DNA of 64,000 nucleotides from Hydrogenophilales bacterium 16-64-40 (GTDB lineage Bacteria; Pseudomonadota; Gammaproteobacteria; Burkholderiales; Thiobacillaceae), in assembly GCA_002256995.1 (NCBI GenBank), contig NCGX01000011.1, positions 62,001-126,000 of the forward strand, given 5' to 3'. Of this stretch, positions 36,359-45,890 are shown piece after piece (within the stretch, counting starts at the first letter, position 1; every line of letters begins with the position of its first letter). The notes beneath the pieces were generated by a model, which was not told the DNA's origin, made no database searches, and was given only the letters and a program-made list of their open reading frames with translations. The position numbers and the translations under genes are program-made.

Positions 36359-38439
36359 GCGGCGTCTCCTCCAACGTATACGTGATTGTCCAGCGGCAGG
36401 CTGATGCGGAAGCGGGTGCCGCGCCCCGGTGCGCTGTCCACTTCCAGTTGTCCGCCCAGCGCGCGAATGGTTTCGCGGCATTCGTACGCGCCGATGCCCA
36501 TGCCCGCGCCCTTGGTCGAATCGAACGGCTGAAACAGCCGGGTGCGGATGAAGGTGTCGTCCATGCCGCTGCCGTTGTCGCTGATTTCAACAATCGCCTG
36601 CCCGGCCTCCTCGAATCCGCGCAGCGTGACCTGGCCGCTTGGCGGGGTGGCCTCCAGCGCATTTTGCAGCAGATGGCCGACGGCGCGGGTGAGGCGTTCG
36701 CGCTCGGCGCGCACGCGCAGGCCGGACGGCGGCAGGTCGATGGCGGGGCGCAGCTTGAATGCCTGCTTGCTGGTCGCCGCTTCATTCAGGATAGCCGCCA
36801 GCGCCACCGATTGCGCCTGCGTCTCATCGCTGCCGCGGCGCAATTGCGCCAGCACCTTGTTCATGCGGGCGACTGCGTTCTCGATGGTGTCCAGCATGTC
36901 GGCCTGGAACTCGGGGTTGTGCTTGTGCTTTTCGGCATTGGCCAGCAGCAGGGACAGCTGGGCGACGAGATTTTTCAGGTCGTGGATGACGAAGGTGGTG
37001 GTGCGGTTGAACGACTCGAACTGGCGCGCGACGATGAGCTGGTTGGCCGCACGCATCTGCGCCAGGTGCGCGGCGGCCTGGCGCGCCGCCACCTTGAGCA
37101 GGTCGCTGACTTCCCAGTTGAAGCTGACTTTGCCCAGCGAATGTTTCAGCACCACAAAGCCGAGCAGTTCGTCGTGCAGCATCAGCGGCACCACCAGCCA
37201 GGCATCGTCGGCGTGCTGGATCCATTCCGGCATGTCGAGGTCGCCGTAGAGGTCGCGCCGGGTTTTCATTTCGTCCAGATCCACCACCCACTGCTTGTCG
37301 GCGAGCCACCGCACGAAGGGGGAATCGGCCGGCTCGGTGCCGTTGAGGTCGCGCCAGTTCCAGTGGCTGGCGCGTTGATAGCCGGTATTGCCTTCATGCA
37401 TCCACAGCGCGCCGCCGGGGCTTTCGAGCAGGCGGGCCAGCGCCTCGACGGCGCGTTCGCACAATTGCTCGCCGGGCCGGCCCTCAGTGAGGGCGCGGGT
37501 GAACTTGAGCCACTCTTCGCGATAGTCGTAGCGGTAGCTGAAGAAGTGCTTGGACAGGAACACCCGTAGGCGCGCGCGCAGGGTGCCGGAAAACATCAGC
37601 AGCACCAGCAGCATGACGGCGGCAAACAGGAACACGGTCTGCACGACGTCGCCCCATTCGCCACCGAACAGGCGCAGGTAATAGCCGGCGCCCGCCATCA
37701 GCAGCAGATAGACCCCCGCCCCCAGCAAGCTGGCGGTGTGGAAGGCCATGCTGCGCGACAGCCCGACCGGCGCCGCCCATTCCGGGTTGCGCGCGGCGGA
37801 GATCGCGATCAATGGGGTCACCAGCGCCGCCACATAGCCGCGCGCCGCCCAGACCTGGGCATCCATCGCGTTGAACAGCGCCGCATTGGCATAAAGGTAA
37901 AAGTCGTAGACGAACAGTCCGCCCAGTCCGAGACAGAGAAACTTGATCGCCCAGCGGTCTTCCAGACGGGTGCTGCGGTAGACCTGTTCGACCAGCACCA
38001 GCCCCATCACGGTCAGCAGCACCAGCCCCAGATTGCCGGCCCATCGCGCCAGCACCGGCTGTTCGGGGGCGATGAAGGGCATGACGCTGGCGAGCAGCAA
38101 GGCGCCGATGAGCACGCCGCCCAAGGCGCGGATCAGGCGCAGCGGTGCGGGCAGGGTGGCGCCAGGCGGCAGCCGCAGCCGCAGGATATAGAGCAGCAAC
38201 AGCAGCCAGGCGCCGTTGCGCGCGACTTCGGCGGCGAGCTCCAGCCGCGGCGTCAACACCCCCCACGCGGTGAGCGCCGACAGGGCCCCCCAGGCGGCGC
38301 TGAGCCCAGTGGCCAGCACCAGCAGGCGGCCCTGCGGGCGTTGCCGCCAGCTGGCGACGATGAGGCCGGTCAGGCCCAGATAGGCCAGCGTGGCCAGGCC
38401 ATAGCCGACGGCGGCGAGCAGAAGCAGGGTATCGGGCAT
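36355..38439 (-). CDS. prsK: Membrane histidine kinase PrsK
   Basis: A 694-residue sensor kinase. The first 300 residues hold about eight to ten transmembrane helices; a GAF-like domain follows (about 320-460). The phospho-accepting His is in FVIHDLKNL near 483, and the ATPase domain has DNGSGMDD near 621 and GMGIGAYECRETIRALGG (G2 box). This is the PrsK layout of XrtA/PEP-CTERM loci. Partner of PrsR. The signal is unknown. Confidence 0.93.
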   Translation of the reverse strand: MPDTLLLLAAVGYGLATLAYLGLTGLIVASWRQRPQGRLLVLATGLSAAWGALSALTAWGVLTPRLELAAEVARNGAWLLLLLYILRLRLPPGATLPAPLRLIRALGGVLIGALLLASVMPFIAPEQPVLARWAGNLGLVLLTVMGLVLVEQVYRSTRLEDRWAIKFLCLGLGGLFVYDFYLYANAALFNAMDAQVWAARGYVAALVTPLIAISAARNPEWAAPVGLSRSMAFHTASLLGAGVYLLLMAGAGYYLRLFGGEWGDVVQTVFLFAAVMLLVLLMFSGTLRARLRVFLSKHFFSYRYDYREEWLKFTRALTEGRPGEQLCERAVEALARLLESPGGALWMHEGNTGYQRASHWNWRDLNGTEPADSPFVRWLADKQWVVDLDEMKTRRDLYGDLDMPEWIQHADDAWLVVPLMLHDELLGFVVLKHSLGKVSFNWEVSDLLKVAARQAAAHLAQMRAANQLIVARQFESFNRTTTFVIHDLKNLVAQLSLLLANAEKHKHNPEFQADMLDTIENAVARMNKVLAQLRRGSDETQAQSVALAAILNEAATSKQAFKLRPAIDLPPSGLRVRAERERLTRAVGHLLQNALEATPPSGQVTLRGFEEAGQAIVEISDNGSGMDDTFIRTRLFQPFDSTKGAGMGIGAYECRETIRALGGQLEVDSAPGRGTRFRISLPLDNHVYVGGDAA

Positions 38440-38461
38440 GTCCGGCTTCAGACGCGCGCGC

Positions 38462-39857
38462 TCAGCGCACGCCCTTTCCCCATAACACCACTTGTGCGGT
38501 CTGGAACAGGATCATGAGGTCGAGAAACAGGCTGTGGTTCTTGACGTAATAAAGGTCGTACTGCAGCTTGTGCATGGCGTCCTCGTCGGTCGCGCCGTAG
38601 GCGTAACGTACCTGCGCCCAGCCGGTGATGCCCGGTTTGACGGTGTGACGCACGCCGTAATAGGGGATTTTCTGGGTCAGGTCCTGCACGAAATAGGGGC
38701 GTTCCGGGCGCGGGCCGACGAAGCTCATGTCGCCGAAGAACACGTTGAAGACCTGCGGCAGCTCGTCGATGCGGGTGCGCCGGATGAAGCGCCCGGTGAG
38801 CGTGACGCGGCTGTCGTTCTGTCCGGCCCAGCGCGGTTTGCCGTCCTTTTCGGCGTCGACGCACATGCTGCGGAACTTGAGGATGGTGAAATTGCGGCCG
38901 CCCTGGCCGACGCGTTCCTGGCGGTACAGCACGGGGCCCGCGCTTTCCAGCTTGATCAGCAATGCGGTGAGCACCATGATGGGCAGGCTGACCGCCAGCA
39001 TGGCCGCACTCACCACCAGGTCGAACAGCCGCTTGATGGTGTCGCGCAGCATGCCCTGGTGAAACCCCTCGGCCAGGATCATCCAGCTGGCGTTCATCGA
39101 GTCCAGCTGCAAGTGGCCGTTTTCACGCTCAAAAAAGCTGGACAACTCGAGGACGCGAATCCCCCGTAGCTTGCATGTGAGCAGGTCCGGCACCGGCAGG
39201 CCGCCGCTGCGGCGGTCGCGCACGGCGAGGATGATCTCGCTGATTTGCAGACGCGTCGCCAGCTCGGGCAGGGTCTCCTGGGTGTCGAGAATGCGGTCAC
39301 CGTTGACGAAATGATGACTGCCGCCCATCGGCAGGTAGCCGATCACCTGAACATTGCCGGCCTGGCCGCGTTTGGCCAGCAGCGCCTCGATGTGGGCAGC
39401 GCGGCTGCCGGTGCCGATCACCAGGGCACGGGCCTTGAACGCGCCCGCCCGCGCCCAGCGGATGAACAGCGCGCGGCTGAGCAGAATGCCCAGCAGCGCG
39501 AGGCCGAACGACAGCAGAAAGGCGCCGCGCCCGAACAGCAGGGGGGGGGAAGAAATAGAACAGCAGGCTCATCGTCACCAGGCCGAGCATGAAGCTCAGG
39601 CCGAGACGCTGCAGCAGCGCACGAACGCCGCCCTGCCATTCCAGATCATAGAGGCCGCTGGCCGTCATCAATCCCAGCATGACGACGGTGAAGGTCAGGG
39701 CCTTGGGCAGCAGGGGCTGGAGGTCATCCGGAATCACGTTGCCGTCGAGGAAGCGCGCGCTGACCCCCGCATAGATGGCGCCGCCGAGGATGAGTGCCTC
39801 GACCAGCACCAGCAGCAGCAAATTCAGGGGCACGTAGTGGCGGAAAAATCGGATCAC
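38462..39857 (-). pseudogene. XrtA-system sugar transferase (EpsB-like polyprenyl glycosylphosphotransferase), frameshifted at a G9 tract
   Basis: Polyprenyl-phosphate sugar transferase that starts exopolysaccharide repeat synthesis. The N-terminal membrane part reads from 39857 (IRFFRHYVPLNLLLLVLVEA) to a run of nine G at 39541-39549. After it the frame turns to nonsense. The catalytic C-terminal part continues in another frame to 38462: KRLFDLVVSAAMLAV, YRQERVGQGGRNFTILKFRS, DELPQVFNVFFGDMSFVGPR (kept apart). Eight Gs instead of nine would join them into a 464-residue protein, normal for this family. Either a sequencing error, a real inactivation, or reversible slippage. Confidence 0.85.
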
Positions 39858-39933
39858 GGCCGTTTACTCATTATGAATACGGTATAGGTCAATCAGCAGC
39901 TTCCATGCCAGCGCAGAAGGCGATGGCGTGGGC

Positions 39934-40509
39934 TCAAGTCAGGGTCCGCGCCTGCGGCAGGCGCACGCGCCGCGGGCTGCCGTCGGCCTGCAGGCGCTTC
40001 ATGCCGCGCAGTTCGGCGGCCGGGTAGACGATGACTTCGACCGAGGCGCGCGGATCGTCGATGACAAAGCGTGGGAAGATCCGCCCGGGGGCGTCCCCTG
40101 CGCGATGTTCGGCGGCCTGGTAAGGCGTGGCCAGGCGCATCAACAGGAATTCGACGTCCTTCTGCTGGTCGGTGAACAGTTGCAGGGTGATGCCGGTGTG
40201 GCGTCCGGCGGTGCCATTGAGCACCGAGCCGGTCAGGTGGGGATCGAAATCGGCCAGTTGCTCCATGTACTCAATGGCGACCTGCCGCAACAGTGCCAGC
40301 TGCGCGCGTGTTTCATCCGCCTGATAAAGCGCCTGATAGCTGCGCAGGGCCTCCTCGATCTGCTGGTTGTCGGGCAGGCTGCCGCTGTCGGGGGCTCCCA
40401 GCTGGCGTGCGGCCTTGCGCTTGGCGCTGCCGTAATCGAGGCTGCCGTCTTCGGCCAGTATGCGCGCCGCCGCATGCGCAATGCGGCGGCGCATGTCCTG
40501 ATTTTTCAT
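39934..40509 (-). CDS. Uncharacterised protein with nucleotidyltransferase-like core
   Basis: A 191-residue soluble protein. The stretch HLTGSVLNGTAGRHTGI, then LFTDQQKDVEFLL, resembles the GS-x(n)-D core of minimal nucleotidyltransferases, but the second catalytic acidic residue is uncertain. The C-terminus is basic (PRRVRLPQARTLT). Its ATG overlaps the mrcA stop, so the two are co-translated. Function unknown; some databases mislabel such proteins as cell-wall ligases. Confidence 0.6.
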   Translation of the reverse strand: MKNQDMRRRIAHAAARILAEDGSLDYGSAKRKAARQLGAPDSGSLPDNQQIEEALRSYQALYQADETRAQLALLRQVAIEYMEQLADFDPHLTGSVLNGTAGRHTGITLQLFTDQQKDVEFLLMRLATPYQAAEHRAGDAPGRIFPRFVIDDPRASVEVIVYPAAELRGMKRLQADGSPRRVRLPQARTLT

Positions 40510-42890
40510 GGCAGGGTTTCGGGCTCGGCGCGCTCGTAAGGTTCGTCAGGTTCGGTGAAGCCGCCCGAGTCGTCGCCCCAGACGGCGACTGGCGCAGCGG
40601 GTGGGGGGAACTCCTGGTAGAAGTGCTCCACCATGCTGGGTGTCTCGACCGCCAGTGCCGTGCCCAGCAAGGTGTCCCACACCGTGTCGGACAGGCGGGT
40701 ACCGGTGGCCGGGTTGATCTTGACGCTGATGATGCCGTCAGGCTTTGCCCAGCCCTTTTGCGGCACGCCTTTGAGCGCGGTGCCCATGAAATTCATCCAG
40801 ATGGGCAGCGCCGATTGCGAACCCGTCTCGCGGCGTCCCAGCGAGCGCGGCTGGTCGTAGCCCATCCAGGTGATCGCCACCAGGCTGGGGGTGTAGCCTG
40901 CAAACCAGGTGTCGAGCGCGTCGTTGGTGGTGCCGGTCTTGCCGGCAAGATCGCTGCGCCCCAACTGGCCGGCGCGCGCGGCGGTGCCGGAGCGCGTCAC
41001 GTCCTGCATCATGCTGGTCATCAGCCAGGCATTGCGGGGATCGATCACGCGTGGCGCGTTGCGGCCGACTTGTTGCGGGCTGGCCTGCATCAGCAGGCGC
41101 CCGTCCTTGTCGAATACCTTGTCGATCAGATAGGGATTGACGCCGAAGCCGCCATTGGCGAACACGCTGTAGGCAGCCGCCATCTGCAGCGGGGTGACGC
41201 TGCCCGCGCCCAGCGCCATGGTGAGATAAGGCGGGTGGCGCGCCGGGTCGAAGCCGAAGCGGCGGATGTAATCGCGCGCGTAACTCGGGCCGATGCCCTG
41301 CAAAATGCGCACCGAAACCAGGTTGAGCGACTTGGTCAGCGCCGTGCGCATGCGCACCGGGCCGCTAGCGCTGCCGTCGTAGTTCTTGGGCTCCCAGACG
41401 GTGCTGCCGGTTTCCTCGGCGCTGACCGACAGCGGCGCGTCGTTGATCAGGGTGGCCGGGGTGTAGCCTTTTTCCAGCGCAGCGGAGTAGATGAACGGCT
41501 TGAAGCTCGATCCCGGCTGCCGCCAGGCTTGCGTGACGCGGTTGAACTTGTTGCGGCTGAAATCAAACCCGCCGACCAATGCTGTAATGGCGCCGTCCTG
41601 CGGGTTCAGGGCGACCAGCGCGGCTTCCACCTCCGGCAGTTGCGCCAGCCGCCATTGCGGCTTGCGGCCGACCGCCTGCACCCGCACCACCGCGCCGGGG
41701 GCGAGTTGCCGCCCCTTTTTGCCGGCGGCCCAGTTCGCCACCCACTTGAGCGAATTGCCCGAAATGTCGACGACCGTGTCGTCCTGCAATTGCGCGCGGA
41801 TCAGTTTGGCATCGGCGCTCAACACCACGGCGGGCTGCATGTCGCTCACTGGCGCGAGTTCTTCCAGTGCGCTGGCAATGGCCGCTGCGCGTTGCGCCTT
41901 GTCGGCGGGCAGGCTGATCTGCTTTTCCGGCCCGCGATAGCCGTGGCGCATGTCGTAATCGGCGATGCCCTGCCAGACTGCACGGTTGGCGGCGGCCTGC
42001 TGGGTGCGCCGCAGGGTGGTGACGACTTTGTAGCCCGAGCTGTAGATGGATTCGCCGTATTTCTCGAACAGGGTCTGGCGCACCATTTCAGCGGCATAGT
42101 CGGCGCGGACCTCCGCCTGCGGGCGCGTTTGGCGGATCACCAGCTTCTGTTGAACCGCGGCTTTCCAGGTCGGCTGGTCGATGAACTTGAGCGTCTTCAT
42201 GCGGCCCAGCACGTATTCCTGGCGCGCCTTTGCACGCGGGAAGTTGACTACCGGGTTGTAGCGGGACGGCGCCTTGGGCAGCCCCGCCAGCATGGCGAAC
42301 TCGGCCAGAGACAGTTCGCGCATCGGCTTGCCGAAATAGGTGCGCGCGGCGGCTTCAAAGCCGTAGGCGCGCTGGCCAAGATAGATCTGGTTGATGTACA
42401 GCTCGAGGATTTTGTCCTTCGACAGGTTGTGCTCGATCTTCATCGCCAGCATGGCTTCAGACAATTTGCGGGTGAAGGTCTTTTCGTTCGACAGGAAGAA
42501 ATTGCGCGCCACCTGCATGGTGATGGTCGACGCGCCTTCCTTGGCGCCGCCTGCGAGCAGGTTCGATCCGGCCGCACGCAATACGCCGAGGGTATCGACG
42601 CCGCCGTGGGTATAGAAGCGCTCGTCCTCGGCAGCGATGATCGCCTGCTTCATGTAGTCCGGCACCTTGTCGATGGCAATGAAGGCGCGGCGCTCCTCGC
42701 CGAATTCGCCGATCAGCGCGCCGTCGGCCGTGAAGATGCGGAGCGGCAGCTTGGGCTTGTAGTCGGTCAGCGCCTCAAGCGGCGGCAGGTTGGGGTAAAT
42801 CAGTGCGGCCGCCAGCCCGGCCAGCGCCGTACCGACGACGCCGAGGCTGGCAATTAATGCCAGTGCGTAATGCCACCATTTCGAAAACAT
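40506..42890 (-). CDS. mrcA: Penicillin-binding protein 1A (bifunctional)
   Basis: A 794-residue class A PBP that polymerises and cross-links peptidoglycan. One N-terminal membrane helix, then the glycosyltransferase-51 domain (catalytic Glu in EDERFYTHGGVD near 90). The transpeptidase has SSFK near 463, SLN-type site SLNLVSVRI, and KTGTTNDALDTWF near 650. It is divergent from pilM across 189 bp, a common arrangement in proteobacteria. Confidence 0.96.
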   Translation of the reverse strand: MFSKWWHYALALIASLGVVGTALAGLAAALIYPNLPPLEALTDYKPKLPLRIFTADGALIGEFGEERRAFIAIDKVPDYMKQAIIAAEDERFYTHGGVDTLGVLRAAGSNLLAGGAKEGASTITMQVARNFFLSNEKTFTRKLSEAMLAMKIEHNLSKDKILELYINQIYLGQRAYGFEAAARTYFGKPMRELSLAEFAMLAGLPKAPSRYNPVVNFPRAKARQEYVLGRMKTLKFIDQPTWKAAVQQKLVIRQTRPQAEVRADYAAEMVRQTLFEKYGESIYSSGYKVVTTLRRTQQAAANRAVWQGIADYDMRHGYRGPEKQISLPADKAQRAAAIASALEELAPVSDMQPAVVLSADAKLIRAQLQDDTVVDISGNSLKWVANWAAGKKGRQLAPGAVVRVQAVGRKPQWRLAQLPEVEAALVALNPQDGAITALVGGFDFSRNKFNRVTQAWRQPGSSFKPFIYSAALEKGYTPATLINDAPLSVSAEETGSTVWEPKNYDGSASGPVRMRTALTKSLNLVSVRILQGIGPSYARDYIRRFGFDPARHPPYLTMALGAGSVTPLQMAAAYSVFANGGFGVNPYLIDKVFDKDGRLLMQASPQQVGRNAPRVIDPRNAWLMTSMMQDVTRSGTAARAGQLGRSDLAGKTGTTNDALDTWFAGYTPSLVAITWMGYDQPRSLGRRETGSQSALPIWMNFMGTALKGVPQKGWAKPDGIISVKINPATGTRLSDTVWDTLLGTALAVETPSMVEHFYQEFPPPAAPVAVWGDDSGGFTEPDEPYERAEPETLP

Positions 42891-43079
42891 CCGTTTCCTT
42901 TAATCGAGTGCCTAAAGTTTTCGCCGATTATAGGCGTTAGTGGTGTTGGAAATTGGACACACATGTTCAATCCTTGTAGTGCGACGAGAAAAACACTGTT
43001 AAAAACCGTGTGTTGTTGCTAGCATCTAAAAAAAATAACAAGAAAATGCGCCAACCCACAGAAGCGTAAAGGAAAACTC
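42891..43079. other. Divergent promoter region of mrcA and pilM
   Basis: 189 bp, more AT-rich than its surroundings, with runs such as CTAAAAAAAATAAC. It should hold promoters for both directions; no element stands out enough to call. Confidence 0.5.
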
Positions 43080-44168
43080 TTGCACCTTAATATTAATCTG
43101 GACTGGCTGTCTGCCAAGGGGCTACCCATCCTGGGGCTCGACATCAGCACGACTGCGGTCAAGCTGGTGGAGCTGTCCGATGCGGGCAAGGGCATGCTGC
43201 GGGTGGAGCGCTATGTCATCGAGCCGTTGCCCAAGGACGCGGTGACCGACGGCAACATCGCCAACCTCGATCAAGTGGCCGATACCCTGCGCAACGCCTG
43301 GAAAAATTTGGGCACGCGGGTCAAAAACGTTGCGCTCGCGCTGCCGTCATCCGCGGTCATCACCAAAAAGATCCTGGCGCCGGCCAGCCTGAGCGGCATC
43401 GACCTGGAAAACCAGGTGGAAACCGAGGCCAATCAGGTCATCCCCTTCTCGCTCGATGAGGTGAATCTGGACTTCCAGGTGCTCGGCGAGTCGCCTGGCA
43501 GTCCGGACGATGTGCAAATCCTGCTCGCTGCCGCGCGCAAGGAGCAAGTCGAAGACCGCGTGGCTGCAGTCGAGGCGGCCGGCCTCAAGGCGCTGATCAT
43601 GGATGTCGAGTCCTTCGCCACGCAAACCGCGTACGAGCAGATTGCCCACATGCTGCCTGACAACGGTGCCGGGCAGACGGTGGCGATTATCGACGTGGGG
43701 GCGCAGAACATGCACATCAACATCCTCCACGACAACGAGTCGGTTTACCTGCGCGAACATGGTTTTGGCGGCAACCAGCTCAACAATGAAATTTCGCGCC
43801 GCTACGGCATGACCAACGAAGAGGCGGAAAGCGCCAAGCGCCGCGGCACCCTGCCCGAAAGCTACGACATGGAGGTGTTGCAGCCCTACAGCGAGACGCT
43901 GGCGATGGAAATCGGCCGCGCCTTGCAGTTGTTCACCACGTCCACCCAGTACCGCAAGGTCGATCAGATCCTGCTTGCGGGTGGCGGTGCCATGATCCCC
44001 GGCATCGATGAAGTGGTCGGGCAGCGCACCGGCACCCCGACCATGGTCGTCAATCCGTTTGCCAACATGGCAGTCGGCTCCAAAATCCGGCCGCAGGCAT
44101 TGACCGCCGATGCGCCGTCCCTCTTTGTCGCTTGCGGCCTCGCCATGCGGAGGTTTGACCCACAATGA
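43080..44168 (+). CDS. pilM: Type IV pilus inner-membrane platform protein PilM
   Basis: A 362-residue actin-like cytoplasmic ATPase-fold protein that binds the PilN tail. Family marks: GLDISTTAVKLVELS at the N-terminus, VAIIDVGAQNMHINI near 200-214, and ILLAGGGAMIPGI near 300. The start is TTG at 43080, with AAGGAAAA just upstream; no closer ATG exists. First gene of the pilMNOPQ operon; its stop overlaps the pilN start. Confidence 0.93.
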   Translation: MHLNINLDWLSAKGLPILGLDISTTAVKLVELSDAGKGMLRVERYVIEPLPKDAVTDGNIANLDQVADTLRNAWKNLGTRVKNVALALPSSAVITKKILAPASLSGIDLENQVETEANQVIPFSLDEVNLDFQVLGESPGSPDDVQILLAAARKEQVEDRVAAVEAAGLKALIMDVESFATQTAYEQIAHMLPDNGAGQTVAIIDVGAQNMHINILHDNESVYLREHGFGGNQLNNEISRRYGMTNEEAESAKRRGTLPESYDMEVLQPYSETLAMEIGRALQLFTTSTQYRKVDQILLAGGGAMIPGIDEVVGQRTGTPTMVVNPFANMAVGSKIRPQALTADAPSLFVACGLAMRRFDPQ

Positions 44169-44743
44169 TCCGCATTAACCTACTCCCCCACCGTGAGCTG
44201 GCGCGTGCCGCGCGGCGTCGCCAGTTCAATGTCCTGCTCGGCATTGCCGTGGCGGCGGGCGTGATCGCCGTCGTCCTCGGGCATGGCGTGATCGCTGCGA
44301 ACCAGTCGGCGCAGGATGCGCGCAACGCCTACCTCGAACAGGAAATCGCCAAGCTCGACGGCCAGATCGGCGAAATCAAGAAAATCCGCGAACAGACGCA
44401 GGCGCTGCTGGAACGCAAACAGGTCGTCGAGACCCTGCAATCCAATCGCACCGAAGTCGTTCACCTGTTCGACCAGATGATTCGTCTGTTGCCCGACGGG
44501 CTGTATCTCAAATCCTTCAAGCAGGCAGGCGACGTCATCACCATCAGCGGCTATACCCAGTCGAGCGCGCGCGTGTCCACCCTGATGCGCAATCTGAATG
44601 ACTCGCCGTGGTTCGAGTCGGCCGACCTGGTCGAAATCAAGTCGGCTACCGTGAACAATCTGCGCGCCAACGAATTCGTACTGTCGGTCAAACAGGCCCG
44701 CCAGCAGACGGATGACGCAAACAACAAGGGGGGCAAAGCATGA
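44165..44743 (+). CDS. pilN: Type IV pilus assembly protein PilN
   Basis: A 192-residue bitopic protein. The short cytoplasmic tail MIRINLLPHRE is the conserved PilM-binding motif. One transmembrane helix (20-42) and a periplasmic coiled-coil part follow. It starts in the pilM stop (ATGA) and ends in the pilO start. Confidence 0.94.
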   Translation: MIRINLLPHRELARAARRRQFNVLLGIAVAAGVIAVVLGHGVIAANQSAQDARNAYLEQEIAKLDGQIGEIKKIREQTQALLERKQVVETLQSNRTEVVHLFDQMIRLLPDGLYLKSFKQAGDVITISGYTQSSARVSTLMRNLNDSPWFESADLVEIKSATVNNLRANEFVLSVKQARQQTDDANNKGGKA

Positions 44744-45366
44744 CCCTGGACGACCTCAACAAACTCGACCTGAAAACGCTGGCCGACTGGCCATTGCCGA
44801 CCAAGCTGGCGGCGCTTGGCCTGCTGTGCGCGGCGATCGTGCTGGCGGGCTGGTGGTTCGACTGGCGCGGCGGGATGGCAACATTGGATGCCTCCAAGCA
44901 GAAGGAAACCGAACTGCGCAGCGTGTTCACCACCAAGAAAAACCAGGCCATCAACCTGGAGGCCTACACCAAGCAGCTGGCCGACATCGAGCAGGCCTTC
45001 GGCGCGCTGTTGAAGCAATTGCCGAACAAACAGGAAATGGACGCGCTGATCACCGATGTCAACCAGGCGGGCCTGGGACGCGGTTTGCAGTTTGACCTGT
45101 TCAAACCCGATGCCGAAACCGTCTCCGAGTTTTATGCCGAAACGCCGATTCGCGTCAAAGTCACCGGCGGTTACCACGATGTGGCAGCCTTCGTCAGCGA
45201 TGTCTCCAAGCTGTCGCGTATCGTGACCTTGCAGAATATCGGCCTCGAACCGGCCAAGGACGGTGTGCTGAATATGGACGCCATCGTCAAAACCTACCGT
45301 TATCTGGATGATGAGGAAGTCATCGCCCGGAAACAGCAAGCCCAAGCCAAGGAGCAGAAGAAATGA
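44740..45366 (+). CDS. pilO: Type IV pilus assembly protein PilO
   Basis: A 208-residue bitopic partner of PilN. One transmembrane helix (about 27-44), coiled coil, then a ferredoxin-like periplasmic domain ending near KTYRYLDDEEV. It overlaps both neighbours by 4 bp, showing tight translational coupling. Confidence 0.94.
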   Translation: MTLDDLNKLDLKTLADWPLPTKLAALGLLCAAIVLAGWWFDWRGGMATLDASKQKETELRSVFTTKKNQAINLEAYTKQLADIEQAFGALLKQLPNKQEMDALITDVNQAGLGRGLQFDLFKPDAETVSEFYAETPIRVKVTGGYHDVAAFVSDVSKLSRIVTLQNIGLEPAKDGVLNMDAIVKTYRYLDDEEVIARKQQAQAKEQKK

Positions 45367-45860
45367 AGCGGCTGGCTACCTTACTCATTGTGTTGGGCCT
45401 GGCCGGCTGCGGCGGCAGCGGCATGGACGACCTGCAAACCTTTGTTGCCGAAACCGGCCGCGACATGCAGGGGAAAATCGAGCCGCTGCCGCAGGTCAAG
45501 GTGTATGAGCCGTTCACCTACAACGCCTTTGACCTGCCCGACCCCTTCAAGCCGAGAAAGCTCTCGACCGGCGGTGGCGGCGGCATGCAGCCCGACCTCA
45601 ATCGCCCCAAAGAGCCGCTTGAGGGCTACTCGCTGGAAACCCTGAAAATGGTGGGCATGCTATCCAGACAAGGCGTGATACACGCGGTGATCAAAACACC
45701 GGACAACGCGATATACCACGTCAGGAAAGGCAATTACGCGGGGCAGAACTTCGGCCTCATCACGCAGATCGGCGATGGTGAAGTGGGCTTGCGTGAAATT
45801 GTCCAGGATAGCGCCGGAGATTGGTCCGAGCGCACCAGCACCCTGCTTTTGCAAGAATGA
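45363..45860 (+). CDS. pilP: Type IV pilus lipoprotein PilP
   Basis: A 165-residue lipoprotein. Lipobox LAGCGGS (Cys near 17) follows a short signal peptide. The HR-type domain has DLPDPFKPR and LEGYSLETLKMVGML, conserved in PilP. It links PilNO to the secretin PilQ. Confidence 0.93.
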   Translation: MKRLATLLIVLGLAGCGGSGMDDLQTFVAETGRDMQGKIEPLPQVKVYEPFTYNAFDLPDPFKPRKLSTGGGGGMQPDLNRPKEPLEGYSLETLKMVGMLSRQGVIHAVIKTPDNAIYHVRKGNYAGQNFGLITQIGDGEVGLREIVQDSAGDWSERTSTLLLQE

Positions 45861-45890
45861 CTTTTAGCACTGAATCCCAAAGAGGCTGAC

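Noticed and set aside
40293-42857. 854-codon plus-strand open frame
   Set aside because: Antisense of mrcA, which has complete PBP1A motifs.
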